Source: XN24 sp035514535
GTDB lineage: Bacteria > Pseudomonadota > Gammaproteobacteria > Steroidobacterales > XN24
Direction of reading: 5' to 3'
DNA length: 59,385 bases
NCBI GenBank assembly: GCA_035514535.1
Contig: DATKAZ010000085.1
Span: 1 to 59,385 of the forward strand
Position 1 is the first letter of the stretch; each line of letters opens with the position of its first letter. The notes below the pieces were generated by a model. That model saw only the letters and a program-made list of their open reading frames with translations. It made no database searches and had not been told where the DNA came from. This document shows, piece after piece, positions 26,273 through 35,536 of the stretch. The position numbers were made by a program, and so were the translations under genes.

Positions 26273-29200
26273 ATGCGCCTCAGCAAGATCAAGCTGGCCG
26301 GATTCAAGTCGTTTGTCGATCCGACCACGATCCGTTTCCCAGGCAACCTGATTGGCGTCGTCGGCCCTAACGGCTGCGGCAAGTCCAACGTCATTGACGC
26401 GGTCCGCTGGGTCATGGGGGAGAGTTCGGCCAAGCACCTGCGCGGCGACTCGATGGCCGACGTCATCTTCAACGGCTCGAGCGCCCGCAAGCCGGTCGGC
26501 ACGGCTTCCATAGAACTGGTGTTCGACAACTCTGACGGCGCCGTCGGCGGCCAGTACGCGGGTTTTGCGGAGATCTCGGCGCGGCGGGTCCTGTCACGCG
26601 ACGGCACTTCGAATTACTTCCTGAACGGAGCGCGCTGCCGCCGCAAGGACATCACGGGCCTGTTCCTCGGCACCGGGCTCGGGCCGCGCAGCTACGCGAT
26701 CATCGAACAGGGCATGATCTCGCGCCTCATCGAGGCGAAGCCGGAAGAACTCCGCATGTACCTCGAGGAGGCCGCAGGCATTTCCAGGTACAAGGAGCGC
26801 CGGCGCGAAACGGAAACGCGCATCCGGCATACGCGGGAGAACCTGGATCGCCTCAACGATCTGCGCGACGAGGTCGAGAAGCACATCCGCCATCTCCAGC
26901 GCCAGGCGCGCACCGCCGAACGGTATCGCACGATGAAGGCCGAGGAGCGCCGCGTCGAGGCGGAGTTGCTCGTATTGCGACTGGCCGGGCTGGAAGCGGA
27001 GGACGTCACCCACAAGGCGACGCTCGCCGAGCGCGAGACGCGCCTGCAGGAGGCGGTCGCGGAACTCCGGCGCGTCGAGGCGGAACTGGAGGCGGCGCGC
27101 GAACGCCATCGGGAAGACAATGAATCCCTCAATACGGTGCAAGGCGATTTCTACCGAATCGGTGCCGAGATCGCGCGCCTTGAACAGGCAATCCAGCACG
27201 CCCGGGATCTGCGCCAGCGCCAGGGCCAGGAACTGGAGCAGGCCGAGCAAGGCATCCTGGACATCCGGCAGCACATCGAGCGCGACGAGGGTCTCCTGGC
27301 GGAACTGAACCGTGTGCTCGGCACCCTGGGCCCGGAACTCGAGGCGGCGCGCAACGCCGAGGCCGCTTCGGCAGAGGCACTACGCAGCAGCGAACAGGCG
27401 ATGCAGGACTGGCAGTCCGGTTGGGAGCGCTTCAATCGGGAAGCGAGCGACGCGCGCGAGACCGTCGAAGTGGAGCGGGCAAGGATCGAGCAGCTCGAAG
27501 GCCAGGTCACGCGCCTGGCCGAACGGCGGCAGAGACTGGACGACGAGCGCGGTCGCCTGCAGGCGGCGGCCGGCACGCATGATCTCGAGGAGCTCGGCCG
27601 CGAGCTGGACGAGGCGCGCGAGCTCGAGCACGAGACGCAGGCGCGCGATGTCGCGGTGCGCGACGAGATCGTCGCCCTGCGGGAGCAGGAGCAGCAAATG
27701 GTGGCGCGACTCGACGAGGGGCGCAGCGCGCTGCAGACCCTGCGTGGCACGCTGGCCTCGCTGGAAGCCCTCCAGGAAGCGGCCCTCGGGCGACGCGGCG
27801 GCCGGGTGGTCGAGTGGCTCAGCGGGCAGGGGCTCGCGGACCGGCCGCGGCTTGCCGAGCGGCTGTCGGTCGAGTCAGGGTGGGAGCGCGCGGTGGAGAC
27901 GGTGCTCGGGGCCTACCTGGAGGCAGTGTATGTAGAGGGACTGGATGACGTGGCCGTGGCCCTGGACAGCCTGACGCATGGCGCCGCGAGCTTCCTGGAG
28001 TCTTCGGCAGCGGACGTCGCGCCTGCGGACGATTCCATGCTGGCCCGTCATGTGGACGGTGCGCAGGGCGCGATGGCGCTGCTGAGCGGCGTGTACGCGG
28101 TAGAGGATATCGGCGCGGCCCTTGCCAGGCGAACGACGCTCCGCGATGGCGAGTCGGTCGTCACGCGCGACGGTATATGGATCGGCCGCAACTGGCTGCG
28201 AGTGAATCGTGCCGAGGACCCGCATGCCGGTGTTCTTGCACGCGAACAGGAGATTCGCGAGTTGCGCGCCTCGATCGGCGGCGCGGCATACGAAGTCGAG
28301 GAACTTGCCGCTCGCCACGACGAAATCCGCTCCCGGCTGGCGACGCTCGAGTCTTCGCGCGACGAGGTTCGTCAGCAGGCCGCCGAGGCCCATCGCACTG
28401 CGGCCGGGCTGCAAGCGACGTTGCAGACGGTACGGTCACGCATGGAGCAGGCGACCAGCCGGATGCAGGCTCTCGAACGCGAGGTCGGCGAGATCGAGGC
28501 GCAGGTCGCGGAGGCCGATGCCGCGATTCGCCAGAGCCGCGCGAAGTTGCAGGAGGGGATCGAACTGATGAGCGGCTTTGAAGGCCGCCGACAAGGACTC
28601 GAGAGCGAGCGCGAGCGCCTGACCGGCGGTCTCCAGGAGGCACGGGAAAGAGCACATGCGGAGCGTGCCACGGCCCAGGAGATCGCCATCCGGGTCGAGT
28701 CGCGGCGCTCGAGCCTGGATTCCGCGGGCCTGAGCATGCAGCGCTTCCAGGAGCAGATGGCGCGATTTTCTGCCCGCCAGCAGGAACTGGTACGGCAGCT
28801 CGACTCCGGTGTCGCCCCCCTGGCGGAGCGCCAGCAGGAGCTCGAGAAGCTGCTGGCGAAACGCGTGGACGTTGAGGAACAGCTGGCCACGGCACGGCGC
28901 AAGGTGCAGGCGGTCGAGGCTGATCTGCGTGCGCTGCAGGAACAGCGCACGGCGCGCGCCCAGGTCGTCGACGACGTTCGCCAGGAGCTGGAGAGCAGGC
29001 GTCTTGCGGCACGCGAAGTCAGCGTAAGGCTGCAGACTGCGACAGAGCAGTTCGCTGCGACCGGTTTCGAGCTGGAGAGCCTGCGCAGCGAGCTTTCTGA
29101 CGAGGCGGGGATTGAAGCCTGGGAAGAGCGCCTCGCGCAACTCGCAGCGCGAATCGACAGGCTCGGGCCAATCAACCTGGCTTCGATCGATGAGTTGAAG

Positions 29201-29776
29201 GAGCAGACGGAGCGCAAGGGATATCTTGATGCCCAGCTGGCCGACCTGAACGATGCGCTCAGCACGCTTGAGAACGCGATTCGAAAAATTGATCGCGAGA
29301 CGAAGATGCGCTTCAAGGAAACATTTGACCGCGTCAATGTCGGGATGCAGGAGATCTTCCCGAAACTGTTCGGCGGCGGGCATGCCCATCTGCAACTTGA
29401 GTCGGATGACTTGCTCGAGGCCGGCGTGGCGGTGATGGCCCGTCCGCCGGGCAAGCGGATCAGCACGATTCACCTCATGTCAGGCGGCGAGAAGGCCTTG
29501 ACGGCCGTGGCGCTCGTGTTCGCCATATTCCTCCTGAATCCAGCGCCTTTCTGCATGCTCGACGAGGTCGATGCGCCGCTGGACGATGCGAATGTCGGAC
29601 GTTTCTGCGATATAGTCCGCACGATGTCCGACAAAGTGCAGTTCATCATCATCACGCACAACAAGACCACCATGGAGATGGTCAACCAATTGACCGGCGT
29701 CACTATGCAGGAGCCCGGCGTATCGCGGCTCGTCGCCGTCGATATCGACGAAGCGATGCAGATGGTTGCCGGCTAG
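26273..29776 (+). CDS. smc: Chromosome segregation protein SMC
   Basis: 1167-aa ATPase of the bacterial condensin. N-terminal Walker A GPNGCGKSNVIDAVRW (about residues 32-47), first coiled coil to about residue 500, hinge about 515-660 (GRVVEWLSGQGLADRP to the VTRDGIWIGRNWLRV region), second coiled coil, then the C-terminal head with the LMSGGEKALTAVAL signature and the Walker B region FCMLDEVDAPLDD. ScpA and ScpB, its partners, are encoded 10 kb downstream. It starts 140 bp from divergent queF; I found no convincing promoter there. Confidence 0.98.
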   Translation: MRLSKIKLAGFKSFVDPTTIRFPGNLIGVVGPNGCGKSNVIDAVRWVMGESSAKHLRGDSMADVIFNGSSARKPVGTASIELVFDNSDGAVGGQYAGFAEISARRVLSRDGTSNYFLNGARCRRKDITGLFLGTGLGPRSYAIIEQGMISRLIEAKPEELRMYLEEAAGISRYKERRRETETRIRHTRENLDRLNDLRDEVEKHIRHLQRQARTAERYRTMKAEERRVEAELLVLRLAGLEAEDVTHKATLAERETRLQEAVAELRRVEAELEAARERHREDNESLNTVQGDFYRIGAEIARLEQAIQHARDLRQRQGQELEQAEQGILDIRQHIERDEGLLAELNRVLGTLGPELEAARNAEAASAEALRSSEQAMQDWQSGWERFNREASDARETVEVERARIEQLEGQVTRLAERRQRLDDERGRLQAAAGTHDLEELGRELDEARELEHETQARDVAVRDEIVALREQEQQMVARLDEGRSALQTLRGTLASLEALQEAALGRRGGRVVEWLSGQGLADRPRLAERLSVESGWERAVETVLGAYLEAVYVEGLDDVAVALDSLTHGAASFLESSAADVAPADDSMLARHVDGAQGAMALLSGVYAVEDIGAALARRTTLRDGESVVTRDGIWIGRNWLRVNRAEDPHAGVLAREQEIRELRASIGGAAYEVEELAARHDEIRSRLATLESSRDEVRQQAAEAHRTAAGLQATLQTVRSRMEQATSRMQALEREVGEIEAQVAEADAAIRQSRAKLQEGIELMSGFEGRRQGLESERERLTGGLQEARERAHAERATAQEIAIRVESRRSSLDSAGLSMQRFQEQMARFSARQQELVRQLDSGVAPLAERQQELEKLLAKRVDVEEQLATARRKVQAVEADLRALQEQRTARAQVVDDVRQELESRRLAAREVSVRLQTATEQFAATGFELESLRSELSDEAGIEAWEERLAQLAARIDRLGPINLASIDELKEQTERKGYLDAQLADLNDALSTLENAIRKIDRETKMRFKETFDRVNVGMQEIFPKLFGGGHAHLQLESDDLLEAGVAVMARPPGKRISTIHLMSGGEKALTAVALVFAIFLLNPAPFCMLDEVDAPLDDANVGRFCDIVRTMSDKVQFIIITHNKTTMEMVNQLTGVTMQEPGVSRLVAVDIDEAMQMVAG

Positions 29777-29798
29777 CTGGCGGGGAGAGCTGTGATCC

Positions 29799-30515
29799 GT
29801 GCCTGAACTTCGCTGGATTCTGACCGCAATCGGCGTGATCCTCATCATCGGGGTCTATGTCTGGAGCCGACGCGACCGCGGCGGGGACGATGGCCCCTCG
29901 CGGCGTCGTGAACCCGGCCTGGTAAAGCGTCCCGAGCCCTGGAACGGCCCCTTTCCCAAGGACGACAAGCTGCCGGAGCCGGACGCCGAAATGGACGGCA
30001 CCGGCGTACCGACGGATCGTTCGCCGCAGGACCCGGATGCGCCCGAATTGCCACCCGAAGGCGAGCAGTTGATCGTGGCGCTGCGCCTGCGCGCGCGGCA
30101 ACCCGACGGCTTCGACGGTTCAGAGCTGGTCAAGGCGTTCTCCGCCGAAGGCCTCGAATACGGCAAGTTCGGCGCTTTTCATTCCCTGGACGAACGTCGA
30201 CGCAGCCGATTCCTCGTGGCAAGCCTGGTCGAGCCGGGCAGCTTCGAGATCGAGAAAATGCACGAGTTGCGCTGTCCCGGCGTATCGATGTTCATGGTCC
30301 TTCCGGGACCTCGAGAACCGCTGAGCGCGCTTGACGGCATGTTCACTTGCGCCAGGCGCCTGGCGGAGCGCCTCGATGCGGAGGTGTTGGACGACAAGGG
30401 CAACGCGCTGACCATGCAGCAGGCCGGCTGGCTGCGCGAGCAGGTCGTCGAATATCACCGGCGCAGCAAGCTCGGCACCGGCCTGTCCGGCGGGAGGCCC
30501 GGAGATCTGCCGTGA
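29799..30515 (+). CDS. zipA: Cell division protein ZipA
   Basis: 238-aa bitopic division protein that tethers FtsZ to the inner membrane. N-terminal TM helix (WILTAIGVILIIGVYVW), a short Pro/charged linker (about 25-85) and the C-terminal FtsZ-binding domain (LIVALRLRARQPDGFDGSEL onwards, FMVLPGPREPLSALDGMF). The linker is short for the family. GTG start, 22 bp after smc; the stop overlaps ligA's GTG. The smc-zipA-ligA order is common in gammaproteobacteria. Confidence 0.94.
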   Translation: MPELRWILTAIGVILIIGVYVWSRRDRGGDDGPSRRREPGLVKRPEPWNGPFPKDDKLPEPDAEMDGTGVPTDRSPQDPDAPELPPEGEQLIVALRLRARQPDGFDGSELVKAFSAEGLEYGKFGAFHSLDERRRSRFLVASLVEPGSFEIEKMHELRCPGVSMFMVLPGPREPLSALDGMFTCARRLAERLDAEVLDDKGNALTMQQAGWLREQVVEYHRRSKLGTGLSGGRPGDLP

Positions 30516-32545
30516 CGTCCGCGGGCCCGGGAGCAGCAGCGCGGGTTGCCGAGTTGCGCCAGCAGCTCGACTATCATAATTATCGCTACCACGTGCTCGA
30601 TGATCCGGAGATCCCGGATGTCGAATATGACCGGTTGTTTCGCGAGTTGCAGGAGCTGGAGGCGGCTCATCCGGAGTTGCACAGCAACGAGTCGCCCACG
30701 CAACGAGTGGGCGCGTCACCGGTGGAGGGCTTTCGCCAGGCGCGGCACCTGGTCCCGATGCTGTCCCTCGAGAATGCGTTTTCTGCAGACGAGTTGATCG
30801 TCTTTGATCGCCGCATCAGGGATCGTCTCAAGTCGGAGGACGTGGTCGAATACAGTGCCGAGACCAAGCTCGACGGGATGGCCATAAGCCTGCTCTATGA
30901 GCATGGGCGACTCGTTCGAAGCGCGACCCGAGGCGATGGAGAAACCGGCGAAGACGTCAGCCATAATGTCCGGACGATCGAGTCCGTCCCCCTGAAACTG
31001 CGCGGTGGTGAACACCCGGCGACACTCGAGGTTCGCGGCGAAGTCTACCTGCCCAAGGCGGGCTTCGCGGCCCTCAATGCCAGGCTTGCAGAGCAGGGTG
31101 CCAAGACTTTCGTCAATCCGCGCAATGCCGCGGCTGGTACGCTGCGCCAACTGGACCCAAGAATTGCGGCCTCACGTCCGCTGCAGTTCATAGCATACGG
31201 CGTGGGCCATTTCGATGACGGGGATCTGCCGAGCAGGCACAGCGAGATACTCCGAGTGCTCAAGGAGTGGGGAGTTCGCGTATCGCCGTTGACGAGGCTC
31301 GTGGAGGGGGCAGAGGGATGCCAGGCGTATTACGATGAGATTGCCGCAGAACGGGATGCCCTGCCATACGAAATCGACGGGATCGTGCTCAAGGTGGATC
31401 GCATAGAATTGCAGAAAGCATTAGGATTCGTGTCACGCGCACCTCGCTGGGCGATCGCATTCAAGTTTCCCGCGCAGGAAGTCTCGACAGTGGTGCGGGG
31501 CGTCGATTTCCAGGTCGGCCGTACCGGAGCGCTGACGCCGGTGGCGCGACTCGAGCCGGTGTTCGTCGGCGGCGTAACCGTGAGCAATGCGACGCTTCAT
31601 AATGTCGACGAAATCGAGCGCAAGGACGTGCGAATCGGTGACACTGTCATCGTGCGCCGGGCGGGCGACGTGATCCCCGAAGTCGTTCGGGTCGTACACG
31701 ACAAGCGGACGGGGCGGCCGCGACGGATCACGCTGCCCAGCAAGTGTCCTGTCTGCGGCTCTGACGTGGTACGACCTGAAGGCCAGGCAGCGGCACGATG
31801 CTCGGGGGGGTTATTCTGCCCGGCACAACGCAAGGAAAAGCTGCGACACTTTGCATCACGCCGGGCCATGGACATCGAGGGCCTGGGGGCAAAAATCGTA
31901 GAGCAATTGACTGAAAAGGGCATCGACGGCCGGCAAGTCCAGTCTCCGGCCGACATTTTCGCACTTTCGGTGGAGGATCTTTCGGGGCTGGATCGCATGG
32001 CCGAGAAATCCGCCCAGAACCTCGTGGGGGCGATCGAGCGCAGCAAGAAGACGACCCTGCCAAGATTCCTGTTTGCGCTGGGGATCCCGGAAGTAGGAGA
32101 AGTGACTGCCACTAACCTGGCGCGTCATTTCGGAGATGTTGATGCACTGGCCCAGGCCGAGCAAAAGGACCTCGAGGAGGTCCCGGATGTCGGTCCGGTC
32201 GTCGCCCAGCATGTCCATGAATTTTTTCAGCAGCCGGACAATCTCAAAGTGATTGAGGCCTTGCGACAACACGGGGTGAGCTGGCCCGTCGAGGAATCAA
32301 TTACAAGGAATTTACCCCTCCAGGGAAAGACATTTGTGTTGACCGGCACTCTCGAGTCGATGACACGGGACCAGGCGCGCGAGCGTATCGAGCGTCTTGG
32401 AGGGAAGGTGTCCGGCAGCATATCCAGGAAGACGGACTACCTCGTCGCAGGCGACAATCCGGGCTCCAAGCTAAGGAAAGCACAGGAACTGGGTGTTGCT
32501 GTGATTGATGAAACCAATTTTCTGGCAATGTGGGGCGGAGGGTAG
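30512..32545 (+). CDS. ligA: NAD-dependent DNA ligase LigA
   Basis: 677-aa replicative ligase. Ia domain (LDYHNYRYHVLDDPEIPD), adenylation domain with nucleophile Lys119 in AETKLDGMAIS, OB fold (GRTGALTPVARLEPV), four-cysteine zinc finger (CPVCGSDVV ... CSGGLFCP), helix-hairpin-helix repeats (GIPEVGEVTATNLARHF, LEEVPDVGPVVAQ) and a C-terminal BRCT domain (FVLTGTLESMTRDQARE). The GTG at 30512 overlaps the zipA stop by four bases. Codon use becomes visibly less GC-biased toward its 3' end. Confidence 0.98.
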   Translation: MTSAGPGAAARVAELRQQLDYHNYRYHVLDDPEIPDVEYDRLFRELQELEAAHPELHSNESPTQRVGASPVEGFRQARHLVPMLSLENAFSADELIVFDRRIRDRLKSEDVVEYSAETKLDGMAISLLYEHGRLVRSATRGDGETGEDVSHNVRTIESVPLKLRGGEHPATLEVRGEVYLPKAGFAALNARLAEQGAKTFVNPRNAAAGTLRQLDPRIAASRPLQFIAYGVGHFDDGDLPSRHSEILRVLKEWGVRVSPLTRLVEGAEGCQAYYDEIAAERDALPYEIDGIVLKVDRIELQKALGFVSRAPRWAIAFKFPAQEVSTVVRGVDFQVGRTGALTPVARLEPVFVGGVTVSNATLHNVDEIERKDVRIGDTVIVRRAGDVIPEVVRVVHDKRTGRPRRITLPSKCPVCGSDVVRPEGQAAARCSGGLFCPAQRKEKLRHFASRRAMDIEGLGAKIVEQLTEKGIDGRQVQSPADIFALSVEDLSGLDRMAEKSAQNLVGAIERSKKTTLPRFLFALGIPEVGEVTATNLARHFGDVDALAQAEQKDLEEVPDVGPVVAQHVHEFFQQPDNLKVIEALRQHGVSWPVEESITRNLPLQGKTFVLTGTLESMTRDQARERIERLGGKVSGSISRKTDYLVAGDNPGSKLRKAQELGVAVIDETNFLAMWGGG

Positions 32546-32598
32546 GTGTCGACGTTGATCTGCAAGAGATATCCGCATTAATCTCGGAGGCATATTTG

Positions 32599-33453
32599 GT
32601 GAGTTCCCCACTAAAAGCTACAGCACTTAAGGCATGTAGACACTTTATGCTTCCTATCGCGCGATTCCTGCTGAGGAATGGCATTGGCTATAGGGAGTTT
32701 GCAGAGATTAGTAAGTTGGCGTTCGTCCAGGTAGCAAGCGATGACTATGGACTTAGAGGCCGACGAACCAATATGTCCAGGGTGTCAGTAATGACCGGCC
32801 TGAACAGAAAGGAGATTCGCAAATTGCGAGATCGACTAGAAGCGGAGGATTGGGAGCCCGACCCCACACTTAGTAAGCCCGCGACTGTCTTAGCTAAATG
32901 GTATACAAGCCCCAATTACCTAGGACCAAAAGGCTCGCCGAAGTGGCTCCCGCTCGAGGGTCACGGCAAGCGCGTCTCATTTTCCGGCTTGGTCCGGGAA
33001 GTAGGCGGAGATGTGCCTCCTGGGGCAATGCTTAAAGAACTAATAAGGGCTGATTGCGTTACCGAAATTAGACCTGGGTTCTGGAAAGCAACAAAGCGGC
33101 AATACTCGCCTAGTGGTATAGATTTGTTTCAGGTTCAGCGATTCGGAGAGTGCCTGCACGACTTGGCTCAAACCATCGTTACGAATATGGAACAGGAGAA
33201 CCCAAACTCGCGACTGTTTGAGTTCCGAGCATGGAGTGACAAACTAGATTCTAAGGAAATTCCAGCCCTTAAGAAGACGATCGCGTCAAAGGGGAATGAA
33301 TACCTTGAATCAATTGACGATTGGCTCGAAACACATGCTCTAACAAATAGCGTATCAGCAAAAGGGCGCCCCATGCGATGTGGTGTTGGTATTTATTATT
33401 TTGAGAATATTGAGAGCAAGACGGTTCAATCGGCGACGCCAAAGAGACGATAA
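32599..33453 (+). CDS. DUF6502-type protein, copy A
   Basis: 284-aa protein that I assign by pattern to the DUF6502 family; function unknown. The N-terminal third has the family layout LPIARFLLRNGIGYREFAEISK-LAFV (split here for length), then RTNMSRVSVMTGLNRKEIRKL, which looks like a winged-helix or HTH segment; the C-terminus ends GVGIYYFEN. GTG at 32599 is chosen because GGAGG lies eight bases upstream; the frame is open back to 32530 inside ligA. Codons such as TTA, ATA, AAA and AGA are far more frequent than in neighbours, suggesting transfer. It begins 54 bp after ligA and converges on the repeat-protein gene. A paralogue (copy B) lies 1.1 kb away. Confidence 0.75.
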   Translation: MSSPLKATALKACRHFMLPIARFLLRNGIGYREFAEISKLAFVQVASDDYGLRGRRTNMSRVSVMTGLNRKEIRKLRDRLEAEDWEPDPTLSKPATVLAKWYTSPNYLGPKGSPKWLPLEGHGKRVSFSGLVREVGGDVPPGAMLKELIRADCVTEIRPGFWKATKRQYSPSGIDLFQVQRFGECLHDLAQTIVTNMEQENPNSRLFEFRAWSDKLDSKEIPALKKTIASKGNEYLESIDDWLETHALTNSVSAKGRPMRCGVGIYYFENIESKTVQSATPKRR

Positions 33454-33481
33454 AAAAAGGCGCCCGATTATAGGGCGCCTT
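33454..33481 (-). terminator. Bidirectional hairpin between converging genes
   Basis: AAGGCGCCC (33457-33465) pairs with GGGCGCCTT (33473-33481) over a seven-base loop. On the minus strand it is followed by a run of seven Ts and should end the repeat-protein transcript; on the plus strand it lies directly after the copy A stop but has only TT after the stem. Confidence 0.8.
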
Positions 33482-33504
33482 CCGATAGTCGATAATTTAG
33501 CTTG

Positions 33505-34596
33505 TCAATACTCGAAAGGGCCCACTGCATCAAGTTGATCAGCTATGACAAGTTGGTCAAATCTGACGCCAAACACTTCAACATAGTGCCCAGATTCGAT
33601 AGCCAGTGATTTCGGGTCCGCACCAGCAGCTCCCAGGTGGACGCTCAGACCACCTATATGGAAATTACCGAGGCTTGGGTCAACGGCATCAACAATGCCC
33701 GCAACATAGATTAGCGAACTTCCGTCAACAATCATCTCCTGGGAACGCAAAACTCGGTCGGCGAGAATCCCATTCTCTGAAACCAATCCCAGTACAATCG
33801 CAGTATCACCCACTTTGAGAGAGGGTGACGACGTTTCGTTAGCGATGGTTACAGTTTGACCCAAGACTAAATAACCATTGTCGAGTACTGCTTCTATCGG
33901 GCCGTAAGCGACTAGTGGGAATTGACTCGCATTGTGGTTGGCGCTGCTAGCAGTGCCTTCGATACCCGTGCCGGCGATGCCCTCGATGCCGGTTCCAGCG
34001 ATGCCTTCAATGCCGGTCCCGGCGATGCCTTCAATACCGGTGCCAGCAATACCTTCGATGCCCGTCCCGGCAATGCCCTCGATGCCCGTCCCAGCGATGC
34101 CTTCGATGCCTGTGCCAGCGATGCCTTCGATGCCTGTGCCAGCAATACCTTCGATTCCCGTTCCGGCAATGCCCTCGATGCCTGTGCCGGCGATGCCCTC
34201 GATGCCCGTTCCGGCAATGCCCTCGATGCCGGTGCCGGCAATACCTTCGATGCCGGTGCCGGCGATACCTTCAATGCCAGTTCCGGCGATGCCTTCAATG
34301 CCGGTGCCAGCGATGCCTTCGATGCCTGTGCCGGCGATGCCTTCGATGCCTGTGCCGGCGATGCCTTCGATGCCGGTGCCAGCGATGCCTTCGATGCCGG
34401 TGCCAGCGATGCCTTCGATGCCCGTCCCGGCGATCCCTTCAATGCCTGTGCCTACGATGCCGTTTGTACTTGTGCCGAGGCTCGACTCCCCCTCAAATCC
34501 AAAAGCATTGGCTGTCGGTAGCGCAGAAGCTAGAAGCACAGACGACAAAGCAGCAATTGCAGGAATGCTATTTCTTGATCGGTTGAAATTAGCCAT
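33505..34596 (-). CDS. Secreted octapeptide-repeat protein with DUF5666-like C-terminal domain
   Basis: 363 aa, function unknown. Residues 1-31 are a signal peptide (basic N-terminus, IPAIAALSSVLLASALP core, likely cleavage after ANA). Residues 47-214 are 21 perfect tandem octapeptides IAGTGIEG (the first is IVGTGIEG). Residues 215-363 look like two beta-rich units (GPIEAVLDNGYLVLGQTV; KVGDTAIVLGLVSENG; VAGIVDAVDPSLGNFHIGGL) that I compare, with moderate confidence, to DUF5666. The longer open frame starting at 34776 lies inside copy B, so ATG 34596 is taken: it gives the signal peptide and leaves only four bases after the copy B stop. No Cys, no LPXTG, no further TM: probably periplasmic or exported. 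Confidence 0.8.
   Translation of the reverse strand: MANFNRSRNSIPAIAALSSVLLASALPTANAFGFEGESSLGTSTNGIVGTGIEGIAGTGIEGIAGTGIEGIAGTGIEGIAGTGIEGIAGTGIEGIAGTGIEGIAGTGIEGIAGTGIEGIAGTGIEGIAGTGIEGIAGTGIEGIAGTGIEGIAGTGIEGIAGTGIEGIAGTGIEGIAGTGIEGIAGTGIEGIAGTGIEGIAGTGIEGIAGTGIEGTASSANHNASQFPLVAYGPIEAVLDNGYLVLGQTVTIANETSSPSLKVGDTAIVLGLVSENGILADRVLRSQEMIVDGSSLIYVAGIVDAVDPSLGNFHIGGLSVHLGAAGADPKSLAIESGHYVEVFGVRFDQLVIADQLDAVGPFEY
33956..34459 (-). repeat. 21 x 24-bp in-frame tandem repeat
   Basis: Twenty-one contiguous 24-bp units with no spacers, each coding IAGTGIEG on the minus strand (the first-translated unit IVGTGIEG). Units differ from each other at several third positions (for example GCC/GCT, GGC/GGA/GGG, ACC/ACG/ACA, ATC/ATT, GAA/GAG), nearly all silent. 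Confidence 0.95.
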
Positions 34597-34600
34597 TGCC

Positions 34601-35482
34601 CTATTGTTTCCTTTTCGTCGGTCCGTGATGGAAAAACATGTAAAGCCCCACGCCTGGATATACGCGAGGAATCTCGTTCGGTATTTTTTCCAGGTTCTTA
34701 AGAGCTTTTTCGCGCTCTGTTGTCCAAGAGTCGAGGTCTTCGAGAAATTTTTGACCTGCCTCTTTGAGGAGAGCATTAAATGCTTCGAGATCTGATGCTC
34801 GAATGCCTAACGTAGAAAAAAATTGCCGCTCAAATCTTTTCTCGCGGGTGTCAGATTTCTCAAGGTTGAACTCGAGCGTTTCTGCGAGTGTCTTGAGGCA
34901 CCTACCGGCGTATCCAATGCTTACTGGGTCAACGTTGCCGGAGATATATGAACGGCGAAGGACTTTCACCGTTCCACCCTTGCCCTTTGCAACGCACCCA
35001 GCTCGAATCAGGTCTTCGAGAATTTCGTCCGTGGGGAGGCCATTCCCGTATCGCTCCGCGAGCCCATCAAATCCACTTGGGGAGTCATAAGGAAGTTCGA
35101 GTGGAATTCCATACGGGCCTGTAAAGTCTGGGTCCGCGTGCCAGGCGGACAAAACTTGTACCGATGCGCCCATTCGAGCAGCAATGGCCTTACTCTCAGG
35201 TTCCGTATCCTGAATTCCCTCGACCTCGGCTCGAGGGATCCCGCAAAGCACAGCAATTCGCGAAGCGCTGGCTTCGGTCTCCGGCAAGTAGTCTTCCTTA
35301 GCGGAATCGACAAATACGTATCGAAGGGCTGTAGCCAATTCCTGAAAGGAAATCCCATGCTTTATGCACAGCCGGATTAAAGGACGCGCAGCCTCCTTGC
35401 ACGCCTCCAGCAACGCGTCCTTAACGTACTCGTTAAGGCCCCGCCTGCTATTAGTCTGAACCGGTGCGTTAGCTAGATTCAT
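34601..35482 (-). CDS. DUF6502-type protein, copy B
   Basis: 293-aa paralogue of copy A, function unknown. The same order of elements is visible: ARPLIRLCIKHGISFQEL, YVFVDSAKEDYLPETEASAS, then an HTH-like SRIAVLCGIPRAEVEGI, a middle region (LPTDEILEDLIRAGCVAKGKGG) and a C-terminus ending GVGLYMFFHH. Similarity to copy A is clear in layout but low in identity, so this is not a recent duplication. ATG at 35482 has no clear Shine-Dalgarno, but a strong promoter lies 40-70 bp upstream. It is the first gene of a two-gene transcript with the repeat protein (4-bp gap). I infer a regulatory role from the HTH-like segment. Confidence 0.78.
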   Translation of the reverse strand: MNLANAPVQTNSRRGLNEYVKDALLEACKEAARPLIRLCIKHGISFQELATALRYVFVDSAKEDYLPETEASASRIAVLCGIPRAEVEGIQDTEPESKAIAARMGASVQVLSAWHADPDFTGPYGIPLELPYDSPSGFDGLAERYGNGLPTDEILEDLIRAGCVAKGKGGTVKVLRRSYISGNVDPVSIGYAGRCLKTLAETLEFNLEKSDTREKRFERQFFSTLGIRASDLEAFNALLKEAGQKFLEDLDSWTTEREKALKNLEKIPNEIPRVYPGVGLYMFFHHGPTKRKQ

Positions 35483-35502
35483 TATTAGATTTAGTTCTAG
35501 TT

Positions 35503-35536
35503 GACTGGCAACAATCGAATTTGACTATAACCAGTC
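35503..35536. promoter_or_regulatory. Inverted repeat overlapping the copy B promoter (possible operator)
   Basis: GACTGG (35503-35508) and CCAGTC (35531-35536) are exact inverted copies, 22 bp apart. One arm falls in the promoter spacer, the other near the start of transcription. TTGACT also occurs twice in direct orientation (35501 and 35521), 20 bp apart. The layout suits a repressor, possibly copy B itself; this is inference. Confidence 0.45.

Noticed and set aside
33956..34459. CRISPR-like array
   Set aside because: Units are contiguous with no spacers, are in one coding frame and vary at silent positions.
34597..34776. 60-residue N-terminal extension of the repeat protein
   Set aside because: It lies within copy B, would bury the signal peptide and lacks a better start signal.
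33922..34795. Long plus-strand open frames across the repeat array (Pro/Met-rich and Asp/Ala-rich products)
   Set aside because: A 24-bp repeat without stops is open in several frames. Only the minus-strand frame has a signal peptide, a non-repeat C-terminal domain and a matching upstream gene.
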